Source of the DNA: Eriocheir sinensis
Taxonomy: Eukaryota > Arthropoda > Malacostraca > Decapoda > Varunidae
Direction of reading: 5' to 3'
DNA: 64,000 nucleotides
Assembly: GCF_024679095.1 (NCBI RefSeq)
Contig: NC_066516.1
Location: forward strand, 1,023,841-1,087,840
Positions within the stretch are counted from its first letter, which is position 1, and each line of letters begins with the position of its first letter. The notes under the pieces are model-generated. The model worked only from the letters and a program-made list of their open reading frames with translations. It ran no database searches and had not been told where the DNA came from. This document shows positions 12,934 through 26,429 of the stretch, in pieces. Made by a program: the position numbers and the translations under genes.

Positions 12934-12982
12934 AGCAGAACAGCATCAGCCAGAAGCACCTGCACCACGTTCCTGAAAATGA

Positions 12983-13086
<104 letters not shown>

Positions 13087-13185
13087 CCACATTGTATAAT
13101 ATCACTGCACCAAATTGTGTGCATTTGCTGCTAGTTCACCTTGGTTTATATCAAGATAAATGTAACATTGTGGTCATTTTACCAA

Positions 13186-13346
13186 CGCCCCGGCAGCCAT
13201 ATTTGATTTGGCGGCCATCTTGGAAATTCGCATTTTTTGCGATGCCTCCATATCTAATATTAATCAGCATATCCTAAAGTATATACAGACCAAATTTCAT
13301 GCTTTTACTATGAAGTGCACAATGGTTTCAATGATCCGCTGTACTA
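13186..13346 (-). repeat. right terminal inverted repeat of the Academ-like element
   Basis: Complementary to 10166-10330, ending ATCCGCTGTACTA followed by ATA. Confidence 0.7.
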
Positions 13347-13349
13347 ATA

Positions 13350-13909
13350 CTGGAACTGCCTAACACACAGTAAGGAATCGGCTGAAATTTGTGGGGGGTT
13401 CCCCCCCCCCCCCCCCCCTTGTATCTGCCACTGCTACGGCAGGCGCTTGCACTTACGTATCCAGGGCCTACTAAAATGTCTCCGTCTTTCTGTTCCTTGT
13501 GTACCTCTGGGTGGAGCTCTACAAAGGCAGACAGCGAGGCCGAGAAGGGACGTCTTCCCTTCACCGTTACTGTTAGCTGTCTCCCTCTTCCTCGCCTCCT
13601 ACAGCGCCCCGAGCGCCCCATCATACATGTCGAATCATCAAGAATACACGTGTGTGGATGCATCAACCCTGCCCCCCGAGTCAGTGAGAGCATTCATCTG
13701 TTCTTCGTTTGCTATCGAGACGATACCGAAATGCTGGCTTGGCACCTTCAACACCGAGCAGCCGTGACACACCATGACACACCACAGCCAAACTTCTCTG
13801 TTTTCGTTCTCTACACCATCGTTTACTCCTCGTCTTATTTATCTATCTTATTCCTCATACTTTCCCTTTCACTTCCACCAATCATTCGTTCCGCCTTCTG
13901 GCTATATAG

Positions 13910-13911
<2 letters not shown>
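13350..13911. other. unrecognised sequence with poly-C run
   Basis: A C homopolymer of about 20 at 13399-13418. Long frames here are proline/serine-rich products of base composition without domain motifs. Confidence 0.4.

Positions 13912-13989
<78 letters not shown>
13912..13989. repeat. (TA)n microsatellite
   Basis: Joins directly to the TTGTTACGCCACC end of an LTR fragment. Confidence 0.98.
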
Positions 13990-13993
<4 letters not shown>

Positions 13994-14400
13994 ACGCCAC
14001 CCCCCACCACACACCATCCACGGGCAGGCAGGTGGCGTGATCCCCAGAACAATCACACGGGCACCGGTCACTGACAACGGCCCACACAGAACACCGAGAG
14101 AAGGAGGCACAAGACAGGGCACAAAGGATACACGTTCAACACTAATTTCTAGTTTAATGAAAGGTTCCTCACACAGTACAGCAACTCTCAAGGGCACATA
14201 GAGGCACGACAGACTCGCACACAACTCACGGGGCATTCAGCTGAACCCCCGCAAGCCCAGACACGCATCTTGCTCTCACTCGCTTCCGCTCAACTGCCCC
14301 TCAGCGCCTCTCGCTCGCAACTCCCCTGCCCGGCGGCCAGTGGCCGCGGGCTCCCCGCTGTCTCTTTCGTCCCAACACGTTGAGCTGCACCATGCTAAGT
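13990..14400 (-). mobile_element. LTR fragment related to Gypsy family B
   Basis: Starts (plus strand) TGTTACGCCACCCCCCACC, the same end as the LTRs at 52584 and 22817. The centre has the analogous ACAAAGGATACACG ... TTTAATGAAAGG region but is otherwise diverged. The far end is lost. Orientation follows the family B copies. Confidence 0.55.
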
Positions 14401-14468
14401 TAATATTGCATCATGCTACGATTTCATCACATTACACATGCAATCACATACATACAGCACATTCGTAA

Positions 14469-14612
<144 letters not shown>

Positions 14613-14735
14613 CAGACGCCCCCCGCCGTTCGCGGCCTTACCGTTCACGGATTCGCTTATACGCGGGCTGGGTAATTGCGACCTCCCCCTGCCGAACGCA
14701 GATGAAAACTCGCGTATACGCGGTCTGATCCTTAC
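14613..14735 (+). mobile_element. pogo/Tigger-like terminus fragment
   Basis: CAGACGCCCCCCGCCGTTCG followed by ATACGCGG words, matching the termini at 23283 and 24507. Interrupted at 14739 by the M1 MITE. Confidence 0.6.
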
Positions 14736-14738
14736 TAA

Positions 14739-15005
14739 GTGCCGCTTTCACAGTAACTTTTGTTTGTTTTGATCGTTACCTATGAGCGGCGATCGCCGCT
14801 ACAGTATTTCCACGTGAGTGGCCGATGGGGTAGTGGTGGCTGCAGAGGAAACGAGAGGTGTTGAGTGTGTGTGGCAAGGTGCGGGGCAGGGCTAACCCCG
14901 CAGCCGCCAGACCCCATTGACCAGTTTCACATGGAAATAGTACAGCGGTGATCGCCGCTCATTGGTAACGATCAAAACAAAGAAAAGTGACTGTGGTAAC
15001 GGCCC
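14739..15005. mobile_element. MITE family M1, copy b (267 bp, TAA duplication)
   Basis: Fold-back element matching 814-1075 along its length, with TAA at 14736-14738 and 15006-15008. Confidence 0.8.
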
Positions 15006-15008
15006 TAA

Positions 15009-15347
15009 ATCCCAATATTATACATTTAAAATCCTTGATAATTACTGGGACCTGCCAGAACTGGTTCTTAGAGACTCGAGGCTACTACTTTGAGAAGTAA
15101 ACAAACATGGGGGAGACTAGCAGAAGGGTAACGGGTATAAAGTTTGTACGTGCGTACCGCCGGGAACAGCAACAAACGGACCTTCCAAGGGCCCAGTAAA
15201 CATTCAAATTAATTGACAATATACTGGATGTATATGGATATACATATGAATATTAACACAGAGGGGAGAGACGAAGATTCACTAATACTTGATGGCTGGG
15301 TGAAAGACGGTAAACACTGGTGTGCAGTGTTGCCAATCGATCGTACT

Positions 15348-15351
<4 letters not shown>
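15009..15351. other. no recognisable feature
   Basis: Between the M1 MITE and the (GA)n array. No gene signal seen. Confidence 0.4.

Positions 15352-15421
<70 letters not shown>
15352..15421. repeat. (GA)n array forming the 3' tail of a LINE
   Basis: On the minus strand this is (CT)n directly after the LINE 3' end TATGTAAAT. Confidence 0.97.
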
Positions 15422-15425
<4 letters not shown>

Positions 15426-15816
15426 CATAGAAAATCAGACCACACAGACCCCATGGTCCAGACTAGGTGGGCTGTCCTTAAACCTAAGTGATTCTACACT
15501 AATCAGATGGCTCCAAAACGATGCATTTCAACTCTAGTTGATATTAAGTTGAAGGAAGTGACGGTCGAGCTTGTTTTTGAAGGAGTCAATCGTGTTACAC
15601 TGGACCACTGACGGTGGGAGCTTATTCCATTCTCGCACTACAACGTTAGTAAAGAAAAATTTGGTGCAGTCTGAATTTACTTGTCTACATTTGAGTTTTA
15701 CGCCATTGTTCCTCGTACGCAAAGTGTCATCGATCATAAACAATGTTGATCTGTCTACATTCGTGAAACCATTAAGTATTTTAAAAGATTCGATCAGTTT
15801 TCCTCTTAATTCTTAA
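15422..15816 (-). pseudogene. CR1/L2-like LINE, 5'-truncated 3' end
   Basis: The minus frame 15743-15534 ends the reverse transcriptase C-terminus: VVVREWNKLPPSVVQCNTID then FKNKLDRHFLQL and stop, nearly identical to the copy at 48204-48413. A 3' UTR of about 110 bp follows (CGTTTTGGAGCCATCTGA, CTAGTCTGGACCATGGGG) and ends in (CT)n. 5' truncation as usual for target-primed retrotransposition. Confidence 0.85.
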
Positions 15817-15833
15817 TTGAAAACGAGTATATT

Positions 15834-15834
15834 T

Positions 15835-15859
<25 letters not shown>
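15834..15859. repeat. (CT)n microsatellite
   Basis: Short CT run near the truncated 5' end of the LINE, opposite in phase to its tail. Confidence 0.95.
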
Positions 15860-15866
<7 letters not shown>

Positions 15867-15961
15867 ACAACAAAAAATCTCAGGTTAACATAGTGTAGAG
15901 AAGAAGAAAAAAACGTTTAGATGAAGGATTAGTGCAAACACGGAGATAGTCTATTAATAGC

Positions 15962-16210
15962 GTCTTCCATTTAGCGTAACCCGTTTCTGGGTCGTGATCT
16001 GTAGAGTCCCTTGATAGATAGAGTCCCGACAACCTAAGATTTGGACGCCATTATTGGCCTTGTTTTCGCCGCGCTTTTCAAACGCTAGCACACGCTCTCG
16101 CGGCGAAAACAGGGCCAATAATGGCGTTCAAATCTTAGGTTGTCGGGACTCTATCTATCAAGGGACTCTACAGATCACGACCCAGATACGGATTACGCTA
16201 AATGGAAGAC
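15962..16210. repeat. 249-bp near-perfect palindrome
   Basis: Arms of about 112 bp, from GTCTTCCATTTAGCGTAA to TGTTTTCGCCGCG, pair with about four mismatches around a ~25-base loop holding AAACGCTAGCACACGCTC. No gene in it and no convincing target duplication. Confidence 0.9.
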
Positions 16211-17100
16211 TGCATAGGATTGAAGTAAAAAGTGTGTGTGTGTGTGTGTGTGTTTTATCATGAGTCGGCTAATACATGAAGGAACACAATCAACCTATTG
16301 TTATGCTGATTATGGCTGTTTATATATTGTATAGCACTGGTCATTATTTTTTTTATAACTGGATGCGGGACGATATATTATAATACAACAGTAAAAAAAA
16401 ACCACGTTATTCGGTTTATAAACCAATATTGATCGCGTATTTGTGGAGTATAGAATTAACGTATATTTATCTTTCATACACCACAGTCGTGGGCAGATTG
16501 GTGATCTTATAATAAACTAAGGAGGTTAGAAAACACCTGTCTTAGTAATGCTCTGAGGAGCGCCCTCACGGGGCCTCCCACCGCCTCGGCGCATGCTATT
16601 ATTGGGAGACGCGAGGCCTCCGTGCTCTGCCGAGTCTGGGAGCCGAGTGGTCGAGCCGGCCACGCATGCGCAAATGGGACGGGAGGCAACAGGTTTTCAC
16701 GCTACAACGGCGAATAGGCTTCCTTCATTATAGTTCCCACAGTCAGTTTGTTTGTTGATCCTTTTAGTGTATCATCTAAACATTTATAAACAATAAGTGC
16801 AAAACATGCAGTATATAAGACAGTTATATATATTTAGCAATAGCATCGTGTAAAGATATAGATTATTGTACATCTGGCAGTCGGCAGCCGCCTCAACGCG
16901 TTTCCACATTGCATCGACTGTTTCAAAATGATTGCCGTCGGTTTCTCGAAATATTCGTGTGTAGCAGTGTTAACGAGGATTCATATGCTTCTTATTGAAA
17001 TCACACGTTAATCTTGGGTATTTTCTGCGTTTTTCTGTACGACTGTTTTTCTTTTAGAGTTGATAAGAAAAAAAAGTGTATCGTTTTGATCGAAGTGCAT
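16211..17100. other. no gene seen; short (GT)n
   Basis: A (GT)n run at 16232-16252. A G+C-rich patch at 16560-16690 is unassigned. Confidence 0.5.
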
Positions 17101-17985
<885 letters not shown>

Positions 17986-17989
17986 AACT

Positions 17990-20290
17990 CTACCTAATAC
18001 CCAGTCATCTAAGTGATGAAAGGTAATGAAGCAAAGGCACAGCCTTGCAGCAGTCCCATTTTCACATGAAAGAAGCTAGATACATCTTCCCAACACTTCA
18101 CAGCACTCTCAATCCCTGATTACAGGCCACTCAATACATCAACAATATATACAAAAATTTTGAATTTGCAAATACCAGAAGGCCTGAGGCACTGTGTCAA
18201 AGGCCTTCTTAAGATCAACATAGGTTGCAAGCATCTGCTTCACCAGTACACAAAGTGCTAGAATTCGGTCATTTATTAACTTACCAGACATGAACCCTGA
18301 CTGCTCAGGCAATAAGTGAACTAGCACCTTATTTACATGGCACTCTGAGCAGTGTGATACAAGGCAACAAGCTGCAGTTTAAATAGTATTGACCTGAGAG
18401 GGAGACTTGGAAAAGAGCTTCTTTAAGACTTAGCAGGCAGGTCAGAGGTCATTAGCATTGAAATGATCCTAGGCATTCTTTGTGAGACTCTTGACATTCC
18501 TCTTCTAGTCTTTTCTTGGGAAAGCTCTAGTCCTATATTGGTCCTGTCCCATAAGCCTGGTAACATGACTTCAATATGCTTCAGCATCACTCCTAAAGCA
18601 AAACCACCCACAGATCTTGGGCACTCTCTGATTCACTCCTTTACAGCTGGGAGAGTTTCACATTTAAGCATATTTCGCAATTCTACTAGGTCCTCATGGG
18701 TGCCTGGCACATTGAACCAATTTGAAAAAATGAATACATACTCATGAGCACACACCACATCTTTATTTTTTGAAGAAGAAACATTATAATTACACCTTGA
18801 GATTCTCCCTGACCTGACATGAAGTTTGAGTGTAGCAACAATAAGCCTATGATTGGTGGCAGAGAACTCTGTGCATCACATGTTATGAAGGATCCTCCAG
18901 TGCGTGCTTGCATGGATGTTGTCAGTCTCCTTAGCTATCCCTTCAGCATTGCTATACCATATCTAGCAGTACAGCTCTAAGGTCATATCAATGAAAACTT
19001 CCAACTTTCCTTCTAGAAGGAGTATTAAAACTCCTCCTCCTTCTAATAGTAGTTATTACATCACTTCCTGGAAGGTGGAACAAATTGCATTACTCTTGCC
19101 ATATAGCAGCTGGGGAGTTTATGATTATAGCCTTATAAGTAGAGTGGTATATGATAAAGATTCAAGGTTTATAAGATTTTCTGGTATAAATAAGTTATTT
19201 ATGAGCATATAAGCTTGAGCATTGAGGACGATATGAAGCATCAATTCTTGCGATAAATTTGCCTGACCAACCCACCCAGCCTTTAAAGCTGTCAAAATAA
19301 CCCCCAAGGACTTTTACATTTACAGTTGCTTTTAAAGAATTCTTGAAGTAAACTAGTGATTTCTAGAAGTAAGAAGGAAATTTAGAAAAAATCTCTCCCT
19401 TGAAAACTAAACTTCACTTTCAATAATACAACCCCTGGTCTCTGATACAAAGAACCTGCAATTCCCAACCTTCTGGAGTTGTCAAAAGTCAGGAAAGATC
19501 TCTTGGCGTTCCAGGTGCTATAGGCATGGGGACCAACACATTACTCAAAGCCAGCTCTCTTAGTGCCAGCAATGACATTAAAAATACCCAAGACAATAAG
19601 TGAGTGTGCCCCCTCGGAGCACTGGTGTAATATTAAGTTAAGTTTAGCATAGAATATCTTCCCTTTAATTTCACACATCTCAGTAGGAGCACATATTACA
19701 ATCAGAGACATAAGCCCAAATGTGATTCAGTTTCACTTACATTATATTCCCACCAACTGGAATAATCTTGACTACAAATGGCTGGAGATGCCTTTATATA
19801 TACTATATAGCTACTCTCCACTACTGATCTCGCCACTACCAAACTTCATCTCACAGAGGCCCACGACCTCCACCTTCAGCCTTCAGAACTTAGTAGGTAG
19901 TGAGGTAGTCACTGATTTTCAGGCTCAGGAGTTCAGTCTCCACATGCAGAACCCTCTGAAGGTTTAGACCACTCCTAGTCCCAAGAGCAGGCACCACTTC
20001 AGCACCACCCTGGCTGCTGCCAAAACATTAAAAGGAGCTGGGGGGGGGGGCAGAGATTTTGGAAGCTCTGACAGTGGTCAGGCTCTCCAGCATGACTGGG
20101 TCAGGGTCATGACCAAAGTCTTGACCTCAACCTCTACCTTTTTTTTTGGGGGGGGCGGGTGGGGGGGTTGAATGGGATGTCATAGAGGAAGGAGTTGCAA
20201 ACCCCACCCCAACCAATCCTTATCAGGGATTAGGGTGACTTCTAACTATGCGCAAGGACACAGAACCACTGAGAGTGTAAGATCCCTCAA
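17990..20290 (-). pseudogene. eroded LINE: endonuclease and reverse transcriptase relics
   Basis: Blocks of a non-LTR protein appear on the minus strand in collinear order with many frame breaks. Near 19850: VVGLCEMKFGSGEISSGE. Near 19690-19550: APTEMCEIKGKIFYAKLNLI, LIVLGIFNVIAGTKRAGFE (the endonuclease GDFNA block, Asp altered) and CVGPHAYSTWN. Near 18880: an ATDHRLVVATLKL-like remnant. At 18327-18139: EQSGFMSGKLINDRILAL and YVDLKKAFDTV, reverse transcriptase motifs. Order and spacing fit one element with its 3' half missing. Long decayed. Confidence 0.7.
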
Positions 20291-21590
20291 CCCTTGGCCA
20301 CCACAGTTTTTATGATTACTATTAAGTTTCATCGACAAATGTGTACTGACAGACAGGGTCATTTTATTTCATAAATTTTTCATCTGAGATTTACATCACC
20401 ACTTTATATATATACTCTCATTAAAGACCATAATCTGGGTGCCCATGTAATGGGGAGAAAATATTGTATGCTCAGATTTTTAAACTCAATGGCTGGTGAT
20501 CATATGGGAATGAGGAAAGGTTGAATGAACTAAGTGAAGATTAAATATACACATAATAGCCAAACTACATATCAGCTTAAAAGAAGTTAAGTAAAATTAT
20601 GTGAAATAATTGAAGTACACTTTATCAATACTTTTGTGACACCTTCATCCTAAACTTAACCAGCACAATATAATAATTCATTTTACCTGAACATCAGGTC
20701 TCTGGGCTCAAACAGTATATGCTTAATTTTGCTTAATGTAAGCTTTTATATGTAACATTAGATTGCCTTTGTGTTATATATGTGTCAAAAGAGTTAATAA
20801 GACTCATCAGCATATCTCCTTTCATTTATGCTGAATAAATATTAATATGTTTTGGTTATAAAAACTTTAATTTCCCTAGACAACTGTTTGGTAACAATTA
20901 AAAAATGTTTGGGGCCAGGTAATGTTCATCGACAACATAAAACAAACAACAAAATTAATATTATGCTTTGAGTAATATTATCATCATCAGCTATATACAG
21001 TCATTTACCATCTTGAAATTACATACTGATAGGAAAATATAATGCCAGATAAATTTTAAAATGTTTAAATTCCTCATTACAGTGGTATGATATTTTGATT
21101 GATTTTGGAAACAGTTATCCTTTAAAGTTAAGTTATATTTCAAGTGTATTTGCTCATATTTTCTTCTACCTACAGAAATGTGATTAGAAGAAACTGAAAA
21201 GTGCTATATGAATGAACGTTCATGATGTCTGCACTATGATAAACCAACTTCCCAGTGATGAATGCATCTGCACTGTACTGTTTATCATAGTAATATCATT
21301 GCACTAGAACTTGATTTTCTTGCAAAGTCTCCTCTTGTCAAGATGACAATAAAGATTGAATAAAGGTACACAGCATACATTTCCTGTTGCTCTTCAAAAA
21401 CATGTAATTAGATTTATATGTGCATATTGCTACACTCAATATGAAAAATATGGCCTGTTGCTGATGTTCATTTATATTCATAGCCTACAAGTTTTGCCAG
21501 CTCTTAGAAACATATTTGCAACACTGTGCAGTGACATTAGTTTTACCAATAATTAGAGTATGCATATGTATCTAAAAATTTTAATTTGCC
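20291..21590. other. AT-rich sequence, nothing recognised
   Basis: No frame above 70 codons and no inverted or tandem structure noticed. Confidence 0.5.
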
Positions 21591-21591
21591 A

Positions 21592-22227
<636 letters not shown>

Positions 22228-22295
<68 letters not shown>
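22228..22295. repeat. (TA)n microsatellite
   Basis: Grows out of the A-rich SINE tail and ends at the TGGTGTGTTACAG motif. Confidence 0.97.
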
Positions 22296-22297
<2 letters not shown>

Positions 22298-22345
22298 TGT
22301 GTTACAGTACGTGTAAGATGCACATTTTAAAATAAACCATGGTAG

Positions 22346-22348
<3 letters not shown>

Positions 22349-22420
<72 letters not shown>
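22349..22420. repeat. (TA)n microsatellite
   Basis: Lies between two oppositely oriented CTACCATGGTTTAT motifs. Confidence 0.97.
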
Positions 22421-22423
<3 letters not shown>

Positions 22424-22499
22424 TTCTACCATGGTTTATCAATTATCACACCCATAAGTCAGACCCACTTGTGCACCACAGAATTTTTTTAATATTGTT

Positions 22500-22595
22500 T
22501 ACTTTATTCACTTAGCGCGAATTCAGTTAGCGCGACCGAGTTCATCCACCTAATTCTCGTGCTAAATGGGTCTCTACTGTAAGTATGTATGTATG

Positions 22596-22600
<5 letters not shown>
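22500..22600 (-). mobile_element. pogo/Tigger-like terminus
   Basis: Read leftwards from the TA tract: CAGTAGAGACCCATTTAGC, then AGTTAGCGCGA words. Between it and the tract is a short (GTAT)n. Confidence 0.45.

Positions 22601-22682
<82 letters not shown>
22601..22682. repeat. (TA)n microsatellite
   Basis: Preceded by four GTAT units. Confidence 0.97.
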
Positions 22683-22686
<4 letters not shown>

Positions 22687-22732
22687 TACAGTATGTGTAA
22701 GATGCAAATTTTGAAATAAACCATGGTAGAAT

Positions 22733-22734
22733 AT

Positions 22735-22793
<59 letters not shown>

Positions 22794-22816
22794 TATATAT
22801 ATATATATATATATAT
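22733..22816. repeat. (TA)n microsatellite
   Basis: Two AGATA interruptions. Joins the TGCTACGCCACC end of the LTR. Confidence 0.97.
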
Positions 22817-23531
22817 TGCTACGCCACCACCCCCGCTGAACACACTCCACAGCACGGGCAGGCGGTGGCACCTCAACCCCAGACCACCACACGCAGGTCG
22901 TGAACACCTAGAACAGCGAGGCACACCACACCGTCACTCCCAGGGGCAGCCAACACACCACGAGGCAAGCAGGGCAGGGCAAAGAGGCTCACAAAAGCGG
23001 GTTTTCTCCTTTACTGGACAGCTCCAACACGTACAAGCACTGGTTCACAAGGCACAGTAACTCTTAGTACACAGAGGGGGGCAGACAAAGCACAGGGCTC
23101 GCAACTACGGGCAGGGGCACACAACAGCGGGCAGCACGTCTCTCCTGTATCGCAGCTCAACTCCCTCTCTCTCCCGGGTTGAGTCCCCGGGCTGCTGCAA
23201 TGCACCCCCGCCCCGGCCATCACAGCCCTCCGCGCCACAAACTAGCACCCCCCCACACAAATAACACATCAACTAACACATACAGTCACCCCCCGCCGTT
23301 CGCGGTCTCACCCATCGCGGTTTCGCGTATTCGCGGTCAACTAATTGTGACCCCCCCCCGCTTATACGCGGCCCCAGTTTCGCGTATACGCGGATGCATT
23401 GACGCTAAATAGGAAGGCAGAGAGGAGGGAGGGAGGCAGAGAGGAGGGGGGAAGGGAGAGAGGAGGGAGGAAGGCAGAGAGGAGGGAGGGAGGGAGGCAG
23501 AGAGGAGGGAGGGGCGGGGCAATGGACGTTA

Positions 23532-24161
23532 AGGCGGTGTCACACTAGCACTTTTTCCGTCGATTAATGCCATTTCCGTCGATTTTTCATCGTTCCGCAT
23601 GAACTTATCGCATGAATTTGTCAGACGATCAGGATCGTTTCCGCCTGCAAATTTCCGCCTTTGTTTACATTTCCAAGACCAAGACCGAGACTTTCCGCGT
23701 GGCTTCAACCTGTCTCAAACGCTCTCCTGCAGTGACAGCCTTCCTCATCCTGGTGTCACTTCTGGCAATAAGAGGTGTCACTAACTCCAGAAGTCTGTGG
23801 TACTGGCTCTTGTCCAACCTGATCCAATTCTTCAGAGTCTCATGATCCTCTAAACTCAGCTCTTTTAACAGCCTGCTGTACACACTTTCTCTTTCCCGAC
23901 GAGCCAACCATGAGCGCATCCATGCACGCTTTTTGGCTTGTTTAGCTCGTCTAAGTCTCACAATACACAGTATTAGGTTCAGAGCAGCGTATCTTTGCCG
24001 CAGCGTGGACTCCATGTTTGTTTACATTCCCATGGTCTGTGCCGACGGAAAGTTTCAGACGAAACACCGTTTGTGTGTGACAGGCCGCAGCCAAGATATC
24101 GACGATTTTCAGAAAAACGACGGAAAAAGTTGACGGAAAAAGTGCTAGTGTGACACCGCCT
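23532..24161 (-). mobile_element. PIF/Harbinger element, 630 bp, TTA duplication
   Basis: Perfect 30-bp terminal inverted repeats beginning AGGCGGTGTCACACTAGCAC, with TTA at 23529-23531 and 24162-24164. The interior encodes a transposase N-terminus on the minus strand. The size shows a large internal deletion. Confidence 0.9.
23665..24015 (-). pseudogene. HARBI1-like transposase N-terminal fragment
   Basis: 116-aa frame starting MESTLRQRYAAL, then basic KKRAWMRSWLARRE and YSRLLKELSLEDHETLKNW, ending LVTPLIARSDTRMRKAVTAG ERLRQV. This is the helix-rich segment preceding the DDE nuclease in HARBI1/PIF proteins (W-x-R-x-W-L-x-R-R, then LL-x-EL and a P-x-I...R block). After ERLRQV the sequence jumps into the left terminal-repeat region, so the catalytic domain is deleted. 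Mobilisation would need a transposase from elsewhere. Confidence 0.75.
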
Positions 24162-24532
24162 TTAGGTTGCTCCTGAGCGACTTCACGGTTAGACTGTGAC
24201 GTCATGCTTTCCTATTGGCCAGCAGCTCACTCAGGGACGACTGCTATTGGTCGAGATTTTCTCATAGCAACATTATCCTAAAAAAAAAAAAATTCACGCG
24301 CCGCCACACTGCAGTGTTGCCAGATTGGGCTACTTATCGCAAATTGGGCTACTTTTGGGAACGAAAAAAACATGTTTTATATGACGTGTCAGAGGTGACT
24401 TCCCCAAATGCATATTTTCCCATAGGGTTATAGTCCCGCCGTTCGCGGTTTCGCGCATCGCGCCGAAGTCCGGGAACGAAATACCCGCGAACGGCGGGGG
24501 ATGACTGTACAAATATACCCCCTGGCGTAACA

Positions 24533-24604
24533 CTATCCCCCCCTACAAGACAGTCGACCCGACTGCCACAACATTCTACACACAACATGAAAAAGTAAAT
24601 CAGT
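24533..24604 (-). other. polypurine tract and stub of Gypsy B interior
   Basis: Minus strand ...TTGTAGGGGGGGATAG immediately before TGTTACGCC, the usual place of a polypurine primer. A similar tract precedes the 3' LTR of Gypsy A at 57079-57093. Confidence 0.5.
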
Positions 24605-26429
24605 CTGTCAAAATCAACTAGAGCTGGACAGAATTCGCCGCGAAACCAAGAAATTAATAAAACGAAGCAAGAAAAATTTTGAAGAATGTACAGCGGAAAC
24701 GAGTAAATCTAATCCTAAAGATTTTTTTAGCTATGTTAATAGTAAAAAGTCACTCACTTGTGGTATCGGACCGCTTGCTAATGATAATGGTAAGCACACG
24801 AACGATGAAAATGAAATGGCTACAATCCTAAATAAATTTTTCGCATCTGTATTTACCGACGAAGATTGTTTATCACCTCAACCGCCGGAGGTTAGAAGGA
24901 CCGAAAAGAAAAAAGTGGCGTTTTACGCACAATTGAAAAGATTAAAGTAAGCAAAGCTCCTAGTGCAGACAAAATTACCCCTAGGGTCTTAAAAGAAATC
25001 AAACATCAAATTTGTAAACCGCTCTCCATCATATTCAATAAATCTTTAACAGCTGGAAAAGTTCCGTCAGATTGAAAACTAGCAAATGTCACACCAATTT
25101 TCAAAAAAGGGGAGAAGTCTCATCCAGGAAACTATCGACCAATTAGCCTGACATCGATTGTTTGTAAGTTAATGGAGACTATCATTCGCGACAATATGGT
25201 AAAATTCTTCGAAGAAAATAATATAATAAATAATTCGCAACATGGTTTCCGTAGTAAACGTTCGTGTTTAGCTAACTTACTTGATTTTTTTCATTATATT
25301 TTTGAGGTGTTCGATGAAAGCAGATCAGTAGATTTCATATATCTGGATTTTCAAAAGGCATTTGATAAGGTCCCCCACCAACGATTGCTCAGCAAACTAT
25401 TGGCGCACGGTATCTCGGGTAACATTCACAATTGGCTTGTGGACTGGCTCTCTGAGCGGAAACAGAGAGTAGTTCTAAACGGTGTTACATCTAACTGGCT
25501 CGATGTCAGAAGCGGCGTACCTCAAGGATCAGTGCTTGGCCCCATGCTCTTCTTAATTTATGTTAATGATATCGATGATGGGCTCACTTGCAAAGTGTCA
25601 AAATTTGCTGATGACACAAAAATTGCTAGTAAAGTAACTGCGACACTCGACGAAGAAGCTTTACAATCAGATCTAGATCAACTTGCACGTTGGGCCAATC
25701 AATGGCAAATGAAATTTAACGTTGACAAATGTAAAGTGTTGTACATCGGAAAAAATAACTCGCGTTCGGTACATAATGAATGGCCAACAACTTTCTGCAG
25801 TAAGTAAAGAAAAGGATCTTGGAATCACTATATCAAGCGATTTAAAGCCCGGTCAGCATTGTTCAGAGGTAATTAAAACTGCAAACAAATTGATTGGCTT
25901 CATCGTACGAGTCTTTAATAATAAATCGGAAAAAGTAATATTAAAACTGTATAATTCGTTGGTTCGACCCCGTCTAGAGTACTATGTACAGTTTTGGTCT
26001 CCCTATTACAGAAAAGTCATAGAAAAGTTGGAACGGGTTCAACGAAGAGTAACAAAGATGATTCCTAGGTTGAGAAATTTATCATATGAACAAAGGCTTA
26101 AAGAAGTGAATTTATTCAGCCTATCAAAACGAAGAATGCGAGGCGATCTAACAGAAGTGTTTAAAATGTTTAAAGGATTCAGTGATATTAATGCAGAAGA
26201 TTATTTTACAATTGATCGATCAAATAGAACAAGAAATCACAGTTTGAAGATAAGTGGTAAAAGATTCTCGTCGCACGAAGCTAAACACTTCTTCTTCAAT
26301 CGAGTTGTTAATGTTTGGAACTCTCTACCCTGTGATGTCGTTGATAGTACAACAGTTACGGCCTTCAAGAATAGATTAGACAAGTATTTTGAATTCAACC
26401 ACCAACTAAGATATTACTCATTGTCGTAA
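24605..26429 (+). pseudogene. LINE reverse transcriptase, frame-broken
   Basis: Linker reading KLIKRSKKNFEECTAET ... FFASVFTDEDCLSPQPPE, then a stop or frame change near 24950 and a TGA at 25074. From 25172 motifs run in family order: YLDFQKAFDKVPH (RT-A), GVPQGSVLGPMLFLIYVND (RT-B), KFADDTKIAS (catalytic ADD, ~25602), WQMKFNVDKCKVLYIG. A one-base slip near 25790 shifts to the next frame, which finishes with LYNSLVRPRLEYYVQFWSP, LERVQRRVTKMI and WNSLPCDVVDSTTVTAFK, then stop at 26429. Catalytic residues persist, but at least three lesions silence it. The CR1/L2 assignment is by motif style. Confidence 0.85.

Larger units (their letters stand above)
23283..24507. mobile_element. pogo/Tigger-like element with TA duplication, nested in the LTR
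   Basis: Left end CAGTCACCCCCCGCCGTTCG, right end complement CAGTCATCCCCCGCCGTTCG. TA at 23281-23282 and 24508-24509. The subterminal regions repeat CGCGGT/ATACGCGG words. No transposase. It carries a Harbinger element (23532-24161). A G/A-rich stretch lies at 23410-23515. Confidence 0.85.
22817..24532 (-). mobile_element. Gypsy family B LTR split by a nested insertion
   Basis: Plus-strand start TGCTACGCCACCACCC, end CCTGGCGTAACA. The two parts (22817-23280 and 24510-24532) match the uninterrupted LTR at 52584-53092. A purine-rich tract (minus strand AGGGGGGATAG) lies just beyond 24532, so this is the 3' LTR of a minus-strand element whose interior is nearly all lost. The 1.2-kb insertion is described separately. 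Confidence 0.8.

Noticed and set aside
13389..14201. 270-codon plus frame
   Set aside because: Runs through poly-C, a TA tract and an LTR fragment; no domain.
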